Source: a virus. Taken from it: DNA of 22,312 bases. Position 1 is the stretch's first letter. Each line of letters starts with the position of its first letter. The DNA lies in IMG/VR virus record IMGVR_UViG_3300046010_004201, positions 1-22,312 of that record. One strand, 5' to 3'. The translations under genes were made by a program, and so were the position numbers. Of the stretch, positions 6,688 through 12,716 are shown piece after piece. The notes under the pieces are model-generated. The model saw only the letters and a list, made by a program, of their open reading frames with translations. It was not told where the DNA came from and did not search any database.

Positions 6688-7112
6688 TTTTTACCTCGAC
6701 GCGTAATTCGCCCTCTATCAAGCGCGGCTTTTCGTTCTGGTGTCATCCACGTACCGTGTCGGATAGCGTCGCGTATGTTTTCTGTCCTTGTGCCCCACCG
6801 CAAATTTACCAAACGGTTGTCAGCTGGGTTTCCATTTGCGTGCAAACATTCGAAGCCTTCCGGCGCGGGCCCCACAAACGCCAGCAAAACCAATTTATGT
6901 ACGCATTGACTGTTGTGTCTACCAAGCGATACCGATAGATGTCCTGCTGGCATACGCCCCGGCCTAAGCATACGGCCTTGTCTAACAGAAAAATACGAAC
7001 CTTTAATGGTTCCCTCGCACATAACTAAACGCGTGGAAGACCGCACGCGCCCTTGATCGCTGACTTCATATTGGCCTTCGTAGCCAGGTATAGGCTTCCA
7101 AATTTCTTTCAT
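6684..7112 (-). CDS. HNH homing-type endonuclease with NUMOD4 domain
   Basis: This 142-aa protein begins MKEIWKPIPGYEGQYEVSDQ, the classical NUMOD4 opening (about 3-45). An HNH core follows at about 85-130: VHKLVLLAFVGPAP, then CLHANGNPADNRLVNLRWGT, with the usual His and Asn positions, and a basic tail. Start ATG 7112 was chosen because NUMOD4 starts there; the frame extends upstream but only through the inverted-repeat element. It is probably a free-standing homing endonuclease inserted next to the polymerase gene. It overlaps the polymerase start by 4 nt. Neither neighbouring protein is interrupted, so there is no sign that it lies in an intron. Confidence 0.9.
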   Translation of the reverse strand: MKEIWKPIPGYEGQYEVSDQGRVRSSTRLVMCEGTIKGSYFSVRQGRMLRPGRMPAGHLSVSLGRHNSQCVHKLVLLAFVGPAPEGFECLHANGNPADNRLVNLRWGTRTENIRDAIRHGTWMTPERKAALDRGRITRRGKK

Positions 7113-7124
7113 GCTGCCACCAAT

Positions 7125-7227
7125 AAAAAAGCCCTGTTCTGCATTCTCGTCGTAAGACGTTGGCGGACTCGGCAGACACCGAGCAGAATGCAGAACAGGG
7201 CTTGTCTGTAAGCGTGCCGCCAAGCAC
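7125..7227 (-). ncRNA. Structured RNA element: 19-bp stem, three-way junction, possible pseudoknot, T-run
   Basis: Arms 7129-7147 and 7185-7203 are perfect 19-bp inverted repeats. Between them lie two further hairpins: CGTC/GACG (7148-7151 with 7156-7159) and CTCGG/CCGAG (7168-7172 with 7179-7183). The linker TTGGCGG (7160-7166) is complementary to CCGCCAA (7217-7223), most of which is the loop of another small hairpin (GTGC 7214-7217 with GCAC 7224-7227). On the minus strand the long stem runs straight into TTTTTT (7130-7125), so it can act as a terminator just before the HNH gene. The extra structure is far more than a terminator needs. It could be a cis-acting regulator of the downstream HNH, polymerase and primase genes. 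Confidence 0.55.
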
Positions 7228-7254
7228 ATACAAATATTAGCATAGTGTAGGGGT

Positions 7255-7325
7255 GGCTCCGGTCATTCGACCGCTGTCAGGTAGATCCGACCAAGGGTAC
7301 CTAACATCAAAATGACCAGAGCCAT
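7255..7325 (-). other. Second inverted repeat in the same non-coding gap, enclosing a 20-codon frame
   Basis: GGCTCCGGTCATT (7255-7267) and AATGACCAGAGCC (7311-7323) form a 13-bp stem with a single G-T type pair. Inside, AGGTA and TACCT give a further small stem. One arm can instead fold locally as GGTC-ATTC-GACC, so alternative structures compete. On the minus strand a 20-codon frame (MALVILMLGTLGRIYLTAVE) starts at 7325 and stops at 7263, at the two arms of the stem, without a visible ribosome site. The rest of the 7113-7418 gap holds only further short hairpins; I see no other gene in it. Confidence 0.4.
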
Positions 7326-7418
7326 AGAAAGGGTGGGCCTACTCGCTGCGCCTGAAGCTTTCTCTGTGCCAGTGGTGCGTTCTGGCGCTCTTCAGTATCC
7401 GCTTTCGGCCCGTAAAAC

Positions 7419-8039
7419 TTAACCGCGACGACGACGTGCTGGAGCAGCGTCAGCTTTAGGTTCTTCACCTTCGGCCTTGCCACCATCCATGCTCATCCAC
7501 TCTTGCACTTCGAACACCGGCGTATAAATCTTACCGTAGCTCTTGTGCGTGTAGTGATCGCGCTTTAGCGTGACGACTGGTACTGGCTTGCTTTGATCGT
7601 TCTCAACTTGCTGCGCGATCGCAACGGCCAAACCTTGCACGGCACGCTTGCCGCCGACTGACGTGACACTGTAGCGCACTTCAAGACCGTTATCGGGTCC
7701 GCTAATGCACTTCAACGACATGCCGACCTGCGTCTCCCACCCACGCTTGGCGCCCGCGGGTGCAGCTTCCATCTCTGGCAACGGATGCGATACCGATACC
7801 ATCTTCTCGCCCAACACTTCACCGTCGCCCCACGCGATATAGCCGTGGACGAACGAGAACGGATTGACAGCCCAGAGGGTGCCTTCGTCCACTTCGGTTT
7901 GGTCTGCGCCGAAGACCCAGTCGCCGCGCTTGTCCATCTTCAAGATCACGCTGCCGGCAGGGCCGACATCTTTCTCGAGCTGACGCAGAGCAACTGACAG
8001 GGAAGAAACAGGAGGGAGGTTTGCTAATTCAAAGGCCAT
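7419..8039 (-). CDS. Probable phage ssDNA-binding/replication accessory protein (206 aa)
   Basis: The sequence (MAFELANLPPVSSLSVALRQ...; NPFSFVHGYIAWGDGEVLGEK; VGMSLKCISGPDNGLEVRYSVTSVGGKRAV; HKSYGKIYTPVFEVQEWMSMDG) matches what I remember of conserved podovirus proteins encoded between a RecB-like nuclease and the polymerase. These proteins are usually treated as single-stranded DNA-binding candidates. The body is predicted mainly beta, with aromatic residues. The tail (about 182-206) is acidic and then ends in a run of arginines, unlike a classical SSB acidic tip. It follows the nuclease gene by 11 nt with AAGGAAA as ribosome site. The binding role is inferred from context. Confidence 0.6.
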   Translation of the reverse strand: MAFELANLPPVSSLSVALRQLEKDVGPAGSVILKMDKRGDWVFGADQTEVDEGTLWAVNPFSFVHGYIAWGDGEVLGEKMVSVSHPLPEMEAAPAGAKRGWETQVGMSLKCISGPDNGLEVRYSVTSVGGKRAVQGLAVAIAQQVENDQSKPVPVVTLKRDHYTHKSYGKIYTPVFEVQEWMSMDGGKAEGEEPKADAAPARRRRG

Positions 8040-8050
8040 GATAGTTTCCT

Positions 8051-9172
8051 TTATTGGAGTTTAGAAAGGGCTGCAGTCAACTGCTTCCCGATTTGTAACA
8101 CCGCTGGCCTCGGGTCTGACGCCGGTGCCAACGTACTACCTGACGATACCGTGATGACGAGATCGCTGGGTAATTCTTTGTCGTGCTTCTTCAGCACTTT
8201 TTCCATCTGCGCAGGCGACTTTATTTTTGTCTCATACGCATCGGTGATGCCATTCACATCCGCCCACGCTTCAATCGCGGCTTCAGACGCCCACTGTCGC
8301 GTGCCGCGCTTGGCGACCAACTTGTAGCCTGGCACTTCTGCGCCTGATTCTAACACTTGAAACGCCAGCGCCCGCAGGTCTTTGATCCAATCTTCCAACA
8401 TATCGGCCTTCTCAAGATACGCGCCGAGCTGTTCTTTATCGAGATTGACAATCTGCTGATGCACTGCGCGATCCACTGCGCCGTTCATCTGTGGGCAAAT
8501 CGGTTTCGCTGCGCACCAACGGCAATGGTCACCCGTCTGCATCGGCGCGCCGTCTTGTTGCGCACGCTTTACCGCTTTTGCGAGTTCTTGTTCAAAAGAA
8601 AGAATCCGTGCCTTAGTAGTAGTCCAGCGCCGGATTTCTGGCGGTTGTACGATGATGAGTTCAATCTCATCGGCGTCCTCAAAAACCCACTTCGACGCTT
8701 CGGTGCGCATGGCGGCGGCAGCGTAAAACATGAGCTGATCGTTTTCCACAGCATCCACAAGTACACCATCGCCAAATTTCCAATCAAGAACGATGGCGCG
8801 TGAGCCCTGACGCCCAAGTAAATCAGTGCTGCCAAAGACGCCAGGGAGAAAATCACCAAAGCCGACGCGCGTCTCCACCATGTACTCCATTCGCTTGTCT
8901 GGATCAATGACATCGAGGGCCGCGAGAGCGGGAATAATTTTCTCATCGATTAGCTCCTGCGTGAGAACCTGATCGTTGTACTTGGCGCCCAAACACTGCG
9001 CGGGCGGCTTGTCGAACTCCAGTAATTCAGCAATCACATTGTGCAGGAGCGTACCACGGTCGGCGTGTTCGCTCGATGGGCGCGGTGGCATTTGCTGCAC
9101 CAGCTTGACCGACGCCGGGCAGTTGATGACGCGCTTGGCGGTGCTGCCGCCGACGATATTGGAATGGTTCAC
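8051..9172 (-). CDS. RecB/Cas4-like PD-(D/E)XK nuclease, DUF2800 type, Fe-S cysteines
   Basis: This 373-aa nuclease is counted from GTG 9172, which has GGAGG 4 nt upstream and yields the family-typical opening VNHSNIVGGSTAKRVINCPAS. A TTG at 9229 would add 19 residues but lies in the -35 box of the promoter. Catalytic motifs: GTLLHNVIAE (H44), GSTDLLG (D117), VLDWKFG (D130, K132) and a Q motif ENDQLMFYAAA (Q146). Four cysteines (C18, C217, C220, C226; CRWCAAKPIC) match the iron-sulphur pattern of Cas4/AddB-type nucleases. It is the first gene of the leftward operon and probably acts in recombination or end processing of replicating phage DNA. Confidence 0.88.
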   Translation of the reverse strand: MNHSNIVGGSTAKRVINCPASVKLVQQMPPRPSSEHADRGTLLHNVIAELLEFDKPPAQCLGAKYNDQVLTQELIDEKIIPALAALDVIDPDKRMEYMVETRVGFGDFLPGVFGSTDLLGRQGSRAIVLDWKFGDGVLVDAVENDQLMFYAAAAMRTEASKWVFEDADEIELIIVQPPEIRRWTTTKARILSFEQELAKAVKRAQQDGAPMQTGDHCRWCAAKPICPQMNGAVDRAVHQQIVNLDKEQLGAYLEKADMLEDWIKDLRALAFQVLESGAEVPGYKLVAKRGTRQWASEAAIEAWADVNGITDAYETKIKSPAQMEKVLKKHDKELPSDLVITVSSGSTLAPASDPRPAVLQIGKQLTAALSKLQ

Positions 9173-9200
9173 TGTACCTCCGTTTACTGTTTGAGCCTCG

Positions 9201-9229
9201 ACTGTACCGCCGCAAATAATTCTTGTCAA
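9201..9229 (-). promoter_or_regulatory. Leftward promoter of the replication operon
   Basis: On the minus strand TTGACA (9229-9224), a perfect -35, is followed 17 bp later by TACAGT (9206-9201), a 4/6 -10. The predicted start near 9194 leaves about 20 nt of leader with GGAGG before GTG 9172. A near-repeat of the -10 context, CGGAGGTACAGT, covers the ribosome site. Confidence 0.7.
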
Positions 9230-9251
9230 ATACTTTTTTAGCCTTTATATT
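9223..9251 (+). promoter_or_regulatory. Rightward promoter sharing its -35 with the leftward one
   Basis: TTGTCA (9223-9228, 5/6) and TATATT (9246-9251, 5/6) are 17 bp apart. The predicted start site is at about 9258, the A of the VRR-NUC ATG. There is no Shine-Dalgarno there, so the first gene is probably translated from a leaderless mRNA. The -35 occupies the same base pairs as the minus-strand TTGACA. Confidence 0.7.
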
Positions 9252-9257
9252 TCGGAC

Positions 9258-9557
9258 ATGCGCGAATCTGAAGTCGAGAATTATTTGGTGTGGACGGTGG
9301 AAACCTTGGGCGGCCGCGCTTGGAAATTCAAGTCGCCTAACCAGCGCGGGGTTGCTGATCGGATCGTGTGCCTGCCGAATGGCGAGACGTGGTTCATCGA
9401 ATTGAAGCGACCCAAGGGCGGACGGTTAGCACCTTTGCAAGCATTGTTTCGCGACGAAGTAATCAAATTACAACAACGCTACGCGTTACTGATTAACCTA
9501 CAGGAGATTGATGAATGGCGCCGTTTATACCTCACCCGTTGTTCGACCGAATCATAG
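9258..9557 (+). CDS. VRR-NUC domain nuclease
   Basis: This 99-aa protein is a stand-alone VRR-NUC, a PD-(D/E)XK nuclease fold often found in phages and thought to cut branched or other structured DNA. Visible motifs are ESEVENYLVWTVETLGG at the N-terminus, K-SPNQRGVADRIV with D34, FIELKRP with E48 and K50, and LAPLQALFRDEV with Q61. Start ATG 9258 lies 6 nt after the -10 box with no ribosome site, which suggests leaderless translation. It is the first gene of the rightward operon and overlaps the next gene by 43 nt. Confidence 0.9.
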   Translation: MRESEVENYLVWTVETLGGRAWKFKSPNQRGVADRIVCLPNGETWFIELKRPKGGRLAPLQALFRDEVIKLQQRYALLINLQEIDEWRRLYLTRCSTES

Positions 9558-9727
9558 AAATTTACAAATTGAAAAACGACGCGGCGTTAGCGCGCGCGTT
9601 GAAGATGTCGCCGTCTAACATTAGTCGGTATCGTTCACGCTACACGCCGATCCGCGCGCACGTTATCCTGCGCATTCACGACGCGACCGGTTGGCCGATC
9701 AAGACAATTAAGGAGTTGTGCGAATGA
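9515..9727 (+). CDS. Small HTH DNA-binding protein (Cro/C1-like)
   Basis: This 70-aa protein starts at ATG 9515 after AGGAG (9502-9506). The sequence LFDRIIEIYKLKNDAALARALKMSPSNISRYRSRYTPI has the form of a helix-turn-helix: helix DAALARAL, turn KMSPSN, recognition helix ISRYRSRY. The C-terminal part (HVILRIHDATGWPIKTIKEL) is typical of this phage family. It lies in the operon immediately after the divergent promoter and may regulate that promoter; this is inference. It overlaps the VRR-NUC end and the next start (ATGA). Confidence 0.75.
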   Translation: MAPFIPHPLFDRIIEIYKLKNDAALARALKMSPSNISRYRSRYTPIRAHVILRIHDATGWPIKTIKELCE

Positions 9728-9921
9728 AGACACAAAAAGACATAGACGTACTACACAAAGCAGATTGGTTTTCCGATACGCCAGAAATTGTTCAGCGTTT
9801 ACGCAATGATGGTGAGCTTGAGATTGCGCGGCACCTGCATAGAATGCACGTCTACCATAAAGCACTGATCGCCGAGATTAGAAAGCTGCGTCGACAGCTG
9901 AAAGAAAAGAATGCAGCTTAG
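9724..9921 (+). CDS. Hypothetical coiled-coil protein (65 aa)
   Basis: The start is taken at ATG 9724, overlapping the previous stop (ATGA), with AAGGAG at 9709-9714; GTG 9718 is an alternative. The second half (LEIARHLHRMHVYHKALIAEIRKLRRQLKEKN) is a charged helix with leucine heptads, likely a coiled coil for dimerisation. No function is recognised. It overlaps the helicase start by 11 nt. Confidence 0.65.
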   Translation: MKTQKDIDVLHKADWFSDTPEIVQRLRNDGELEIARHLHRMHVYHKALIAEIRKLRRQLKEKNAA

Positions 9922-10920
9922 ACCTTACCAGGAAGAGGCCGCCGACTTCTTGTACGAGAACGACCGCGCGTTGGTGTTGGCGCCTGTGGGCGCCGGCAAG
10001 ACCGCGATCACGTTAACCGCAATGGGTGACATCATTGCAGACAAGATCGCGCAGCGTTTTCTTGTACTCGCGCCCAAGCGCGTCTGCACCGACGTGTGTT
10101 ACTCGGCCGTGCGAAGGGTGCGTTCATGCAGCAGTACTTTGTCTGCACCAATCGCGACTTCGGCGACTGGGCGCCGCGCAAAGGCGCGCTGGAGCAGGTC
10201 ATGCGACGCATCAAGCCGGCGACGTTCCTATTGGAGCCGGGCGACTACAAGGACAAACTGCCGCCGTGTCATGTTGTCGAGCTGCGCTGCGAGATCGACG
10301 ATCGTCAGCCATATGAAATGATGAAGCGCGACTTCGTGGTGGACTTCCCTGACGCCCAGGCGGTGGCGGCTAACGCGGCCGTGGTGACTAACAAGCTTCA
10401 GCAGATGGCGTCCGGTTTTGTTTACGACACGACGAAACTCGCCAGCGCCATGCCCGGCAAGTTCACCGTCACCAAGAAAGCGGTGTGGTTCAGCAGTCAC
10501 AAGTTCGATTTGTTGCATGACCTTTTGGAGGAAAACCAACATGCCAATACGATCCTGGTTTACCAGTTTGAAGAAGAGCTTGCAGAGATTAAAAGGCGCT
10601 ATCCACAGGTTCAGACATTGGATGACGTGGACGCGGTGGAGCGTTGGAATAAAGGGTTGGTCGAGCTTATGGCCATTCACCCGAAAAGCGCGGGACACGG
10701 ACTTAACCTACAGTACGGAGGGAGCTGCATTGCTTTTATATCCCTACCGTGGTCCCTTGAGCTGTACGAGCAGACCGTCGGACGTCTGCATCGTTCCGGG
10801 CAACTGCGAGAGGTATGGGTGTATATCCTTATGGCACAGAGAACGGTCGACGAAAAAATCTGGGCTGCCCTGCACGACAAACGAGCCATTTCAGACATCG
10901 CATTGGAGGCATTGAAATGA
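9911..10920 (+). pseudogene. SNF2-type DNA helicase, broken by an out-of-frame internal deletion
   Basis: The frame from ATG 9911 encodes a proper helicase start: Q motif-like LRPYQEEAADFL, Walker A APVGAGKT (residues 24-31) and LAPKRVCTDV. After about 10096 it loses homology and ends at 10321. From GTG 10096 another frame carries the rest: LLGRAKGAFMQQYFVCTNRDFGDWAPRKG, motif V-like HPKSAGHGLNLQ and motif VI QTVGRLHRSGQ, ending at TGA 10920. The section with the Walker B/DExx box and motif III is absent from every frame. The simplest reading is a deletion of roughly 100 or more codons near 10094-10099 that also shifts the frame. Neither half alone should be an active ATPase. An assembly or sequencing error is the main alternative. 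Confidence 0.8.
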
Positions 10921-11276
10921 GATACCTACTTTTGCTCTTGCTGACCGCGCCGGCTTTCGCTGGCGTGAGGCTAGTCGAAACGCCGCCCGCGCCGCCGCCA
11001 CCGACTAAAGGCGCGACAGTTTTAATACCCGCGCCCAATGTGCTCTATACCGTCTATTTAACTGGCGCTGGCACCCGCGCTGTGCTGACACCAGAACAAG
11101 GCGGCGTATGTTGGAACCGATACAAGATGTTTGAAGTTAATCGGTATAGCGAAGCAATGCGCGGTTGCTGGTCGCAATCAAACGGCATCATACATATTGA
11201 ATTGCAAGACGGCGATCGTCGTGCAATTCCCGCAGTGCAGTTTATTCAGACGACGCCGGAAGCATTACGATTTTGA
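10917..11276 (+). CDS. Secreted or periplasmic protein of unknown function (119 aa)
   Basis: ATG 10917 overlaps the helicase stop (ATGA) and has GGAGG at about 10904. The N-terminus MRYLLLLLLTAPAFAG is a clear Sec signal peptide with AFA cleavage site. A proline-rich stretch follows (ETPPAPPPPTKG), then a predicted beta domain with two cysteines (GGVCWNRY and MRGCWSQ), possibly a disulphide. An exported protein in an early replication operon could modify the host envelope, for example against superinfection; this is conjecture. Confidence 0.7.
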   Translation: MRYLLLLLLTAPAFAGVRLVETPPAPPPPTKGATVLIPAPNVLYTVYLTGAGTRAVLTPEQGGVCWNRYKMFEVNRYSEAMRGCWSQSNGIIHIELQDGDRRAIPAVQFIQTTPEALRF

Positions 11277-11296
11277 TAAAGTCTACGGAGGTAACT

Positions 11297-11467
11297 ATGA
11301 AGCGCCTAGATTACTGGAAAGCGCAGCACAAGGCAGCGCGGGCAGAATATCGCCAGCGCAGTAAGGAATACAACCAAGCGGCTCGGGCTTTATACCGAGC
11401 AAATCAGAGACTACAACGAACAGAGGCCAGAATTGCAAACGAAACATTTAAGTTGGCGCGCGCTTAA
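11297..11467 (+). CDS. Small basic coiled-coil protein (56 aa)
   Basis: ATG 11297 follows GGAGGT (11286-11291). The product (MKRLDYWKAQHKAARAEYRQ...) is almost wholly helical and rich in Arg, Lys, Gln and Ala, with periodic Tyr/Leu. It could be a DNA-associated or scaffold-like coiled coil. No family is recognised. It overlaps the next frame by 35 nt. Confidence 0.6.
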   Translation: MKRLDYWKAQHKAARAEYRQRSKEYNQAARALYRANQRLQRTEARIANETFKLARA

Positions 11468-11633
11468 CGATCGCCTGTCGTCCATGACGGAGGAAGAGGT
11501 CTTCGCGCTACTGACGCACGAATCCATACATGAGCGCCGCAGCTCCATTTTGCAGCGACTACACCAACGCTACTGCGCCCTACGCGACGCACGGGAGCGG
11601 ATCGAGATCATGGCCAAGGCGGTACGACCATGA
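11433..11633 (+). CDS. Hypothetical helical phage protein (66 aa), TTG start
   Basis: The frame starts at TTG 11433 with AGAGG about 6 nt upstream; ATG 11484 is the alternative but has no ribosome site. The sequence SWRALNDRLSSMTEEEVFALLTHES...RSSILQRLHQRYCALRDARERIEIM resembles short conserved phage proteins of replication regions, function unknown to me. It is entirely helical. The stop overlaps the ATG of the zinc-ribbon gene (ATGA). Confidence 0.55.
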   Translation: MQTKHLSWRALNDRLSSMTEEEVFALLTHESIHERRSSILQRLHQRYCALRDARERIEIMAKAVRP

Positions 11634-11875
11634 AGTGTATGCAGTGCGGGGAGCGGACGTATGTCGTCAACGTCATCAACATGTCCGGCGGGCTGCGCCG
11701 TCAGCGCCGGTGCAAGGAATGCAAGTTCAATGCCTACACGGCCGAGGTGTGGCTGAAAGCAACGGTCAACGGTGCGGAGCCGGTTTATACTAAAGAGGAG
11801 GCAGCGTTAATAAAAAAGAAAGAGGTTGACGTTCGCCGGGCAAATGAAGATAGGAGAAAAACCGATGTTACATAA
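11630..11875 (+). CDS. Zinc-ribbon protein resembling the NrdR zinc finger
   Basis: This 81-aa protein has CMQCGERTYVV and RRQRRCKECKF, giving cysteines at 3, 6, 28 and 31, the spacing of a zinc ribbon. The segment resembles the metal-binding N-terminus of the repressor NrdR, but the ATP-cone is absent. It is followed by a charged helical tail (KEEAALIKKKEVDVRRANEDRRK). It is probably a nucleic-acid-binding or transcription-modifying small protein. It starts at ATG 11630, overlapping the preceding stop. Confidence 0.65.
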   Translation: MKCMQCGERTYVVNVINMSGGLRRQRRCKECKFNAYTAEVWLKATVNGAEPVYTKEEAALIKKKEVDVRRANEDRRKTDVT

Positions 11876-12080
11876 AGGAAGATTCGTTCAAGACAACACT
11901 GTGGTAAAGCCTGCGCCGTACGACACCGGCAAGGTCAGGATTGGCGTGTTTTACGACCCGCCGCTATTCCGCCGCGCGTCGACGCCTGAAGAGCGGTTTA
12001 TGCAGGACGTGGTGCTGGGGACGAAACCCTATAAAGAGTCGTCCCTCACCAAGTTCTTCGGGAGACTGCTGCGGATATGA
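11865..12080 (+). CDS. Hypothetical protein (71 aa)
   Basis: ATG 11865 is preceded by AGGAGA (11852-11857) at 7 nt, better than upstream starts at 11826 or 11844. The product (MLHKGRFVQDNTVVKPAPYDTGKVRIGVFYDPPLFRRAST...) is basic, with no membrane segment and no recognised domain. It overlaps the zinc-ribbon end by 11 nt and the next gene by 4 nt. Confidence 0.6.
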   Translation: MLHKGRFVQDNTVVKPAPYDTGKVRIGVFYDPPLFRRASTPEERFMQDVVLGTKPYKESSLTKFFGRLLRI

Positions 12081-12256
12081 AAGACCTTGTGGTGGTGTAC
12101 TACGCGGCGATCGCGTTGGCGACGTTCGCTTTTCTGGCCATTGGTTTACCTGAACCCAAGGGGCCGTCACCCACAGAGTGCGGGTCGCGCGATACCGTCA
12201 TCATGACGACGCGCGACCGCGTCATCTGCCAGCAACTGCGGCGCCGCCTAGTTTGA
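12077..12256 (+). CDS. Small single-pass membrane protein (59 aa)
   Basis: ATG 12077 overlaps the previous stop (ATGA). The protein has one hydrophobic helix (about 4-25, LVVVYYAAIALATFAFLAIGL) followed by a short tail with two cysteines (TECGSRDTV and RVICQQL) ending in RRRLV. It is the last gene of the rightward operon. Its final 35 nt overlap the 3' end of the Rz gene on the other strand, and no terminator is visible between the converging operons. Confidence 0.55.
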   Translation: MKDLVVVYYAAIALATFAFLAIGLPEPKGPSPTECGSRDTVIMTTRDRVICQQLRRRLV

Positions 12257-12716
12257 GCCGGACGGCTTCGTACTGGGCGTAGCACTGCTTGAGGGCGATC
12301 CGGACTTCGTCGGCTTCTCTGGCGAGTCCAACAACCACTTCGCTATCCTGTCGGTAAAGCTCTCTTGGGGTACAACCGCCTGATCCAGTACCGGTGGCAC
12401 CGGGCACGGCACCGGCTTCGGTGGTGGGGCGCTCGGCGCGGTTGCGCAGGCTGTTGTTAAGAGCGGTATTCCTAGCAAGCAAATCACGCGTTTCACGATC
12501 CTTCTCCTGTCTCAAGTGATCAGCGTCCGCCTGGATCGCCTGTTGTTTTTCAATCGACGCCTGTAACGCCTTCGCGTGTTCTGCCTGCTGCTTGATGCGT
12601 TCGGCGTCCCACTCGGCCTGCACGACCATCTTGCCGTGCGACGTCCCTTTGACGTAGCCAGCGCCGCCCGCAACGACTACTGCGATAACGGCGCCAGCAA
12701 TAAAATAGGGGTTCAT
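12222..12716 (-). CDS. Rz: Rz-like i-spanin
   Basis: This 164-aa inner-membrane spanin subunit has an N-terminal membrane anchor (about 4-22, YFIAGAVIAVVVAGGAGYV). A long charged coiled coil follows (about 35-100, with EWDAERIKQQAEHAKALQ), then a C-terminal periplasmic part. With Rz1 it fuses inner and outer membranes in the last step of lysis of Gram-negative hosts. The Rz1 gene is nested in it in another frame, the classical arrangement. The ATG (12716) overlaps the stop of the upstream small secreted protein (ATGA). Confidence 0.88.
   Translation of the reverse strand: MNPYFIAGAVIAVVVAGGAGYVKGTSHGKMVVQAEWDAERIKQQAEHAKALQASIEKQQAIQADADHLRQEKDRETRDLLARNTALNNSLRNRAERPTTEAGAVPGATGTGSGGCTPRELYRQDSEVVVGLAREADEVRIALKQCYAQYEAVRLKLGGAAVAGR
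12248..12496 (-). CDS. Rz1: Rz1-like o-spanin lipoprotein, nested within Rz
   Basis: An 82-aa frame lies wholly inside Rz in the +1 frame. It starts at GTG 12496, with AGGAGAAGG just upstream. MKRVICLLGIPLLTTAC is a lipoprotein signal peptide with lipobox LTTAC (C17). The mature part begins proline-rich (APSAPPPKPVPCPVPP), as in Rz1 proteins. The long C-terminal tail is Ser/Pro/Lys-rich. The outer-membrane lipoprotein should pair with the Rz C-terminus. Confidence 0.88.
   Translation of the reverse strand: MKRVICLLGIPLLTTACATAPSAPPPKPVPCPVPPVLDQAVVPQESFTDRIAKWLLDSPEKPTKSGSPSSSATPSTKPSGSN

Noticed and set aside
7330-7460. Minus-strand frame downstream of the ssDNA-binding gene (about 35 codons, ending before 7305)
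   Set aside because: It has no start codon with a ribosome site and overlaps the inverted-repeat element.
6684-8039. Group I or other self-splicing intron carrying the HNH gene
   Set aside because: The ssDNA-binding protein and the polymerase both have complete ends, so no coding sequence is interrupted, and I see no intron core motifs.
10096-10920. Separate gene for the helicase C-terminal part
   Set aside because: GTG 10096 lies right at the break and has no ribosome site; the sequence is the plain continuation of the helicase, so I treat it as part of the broken gene.
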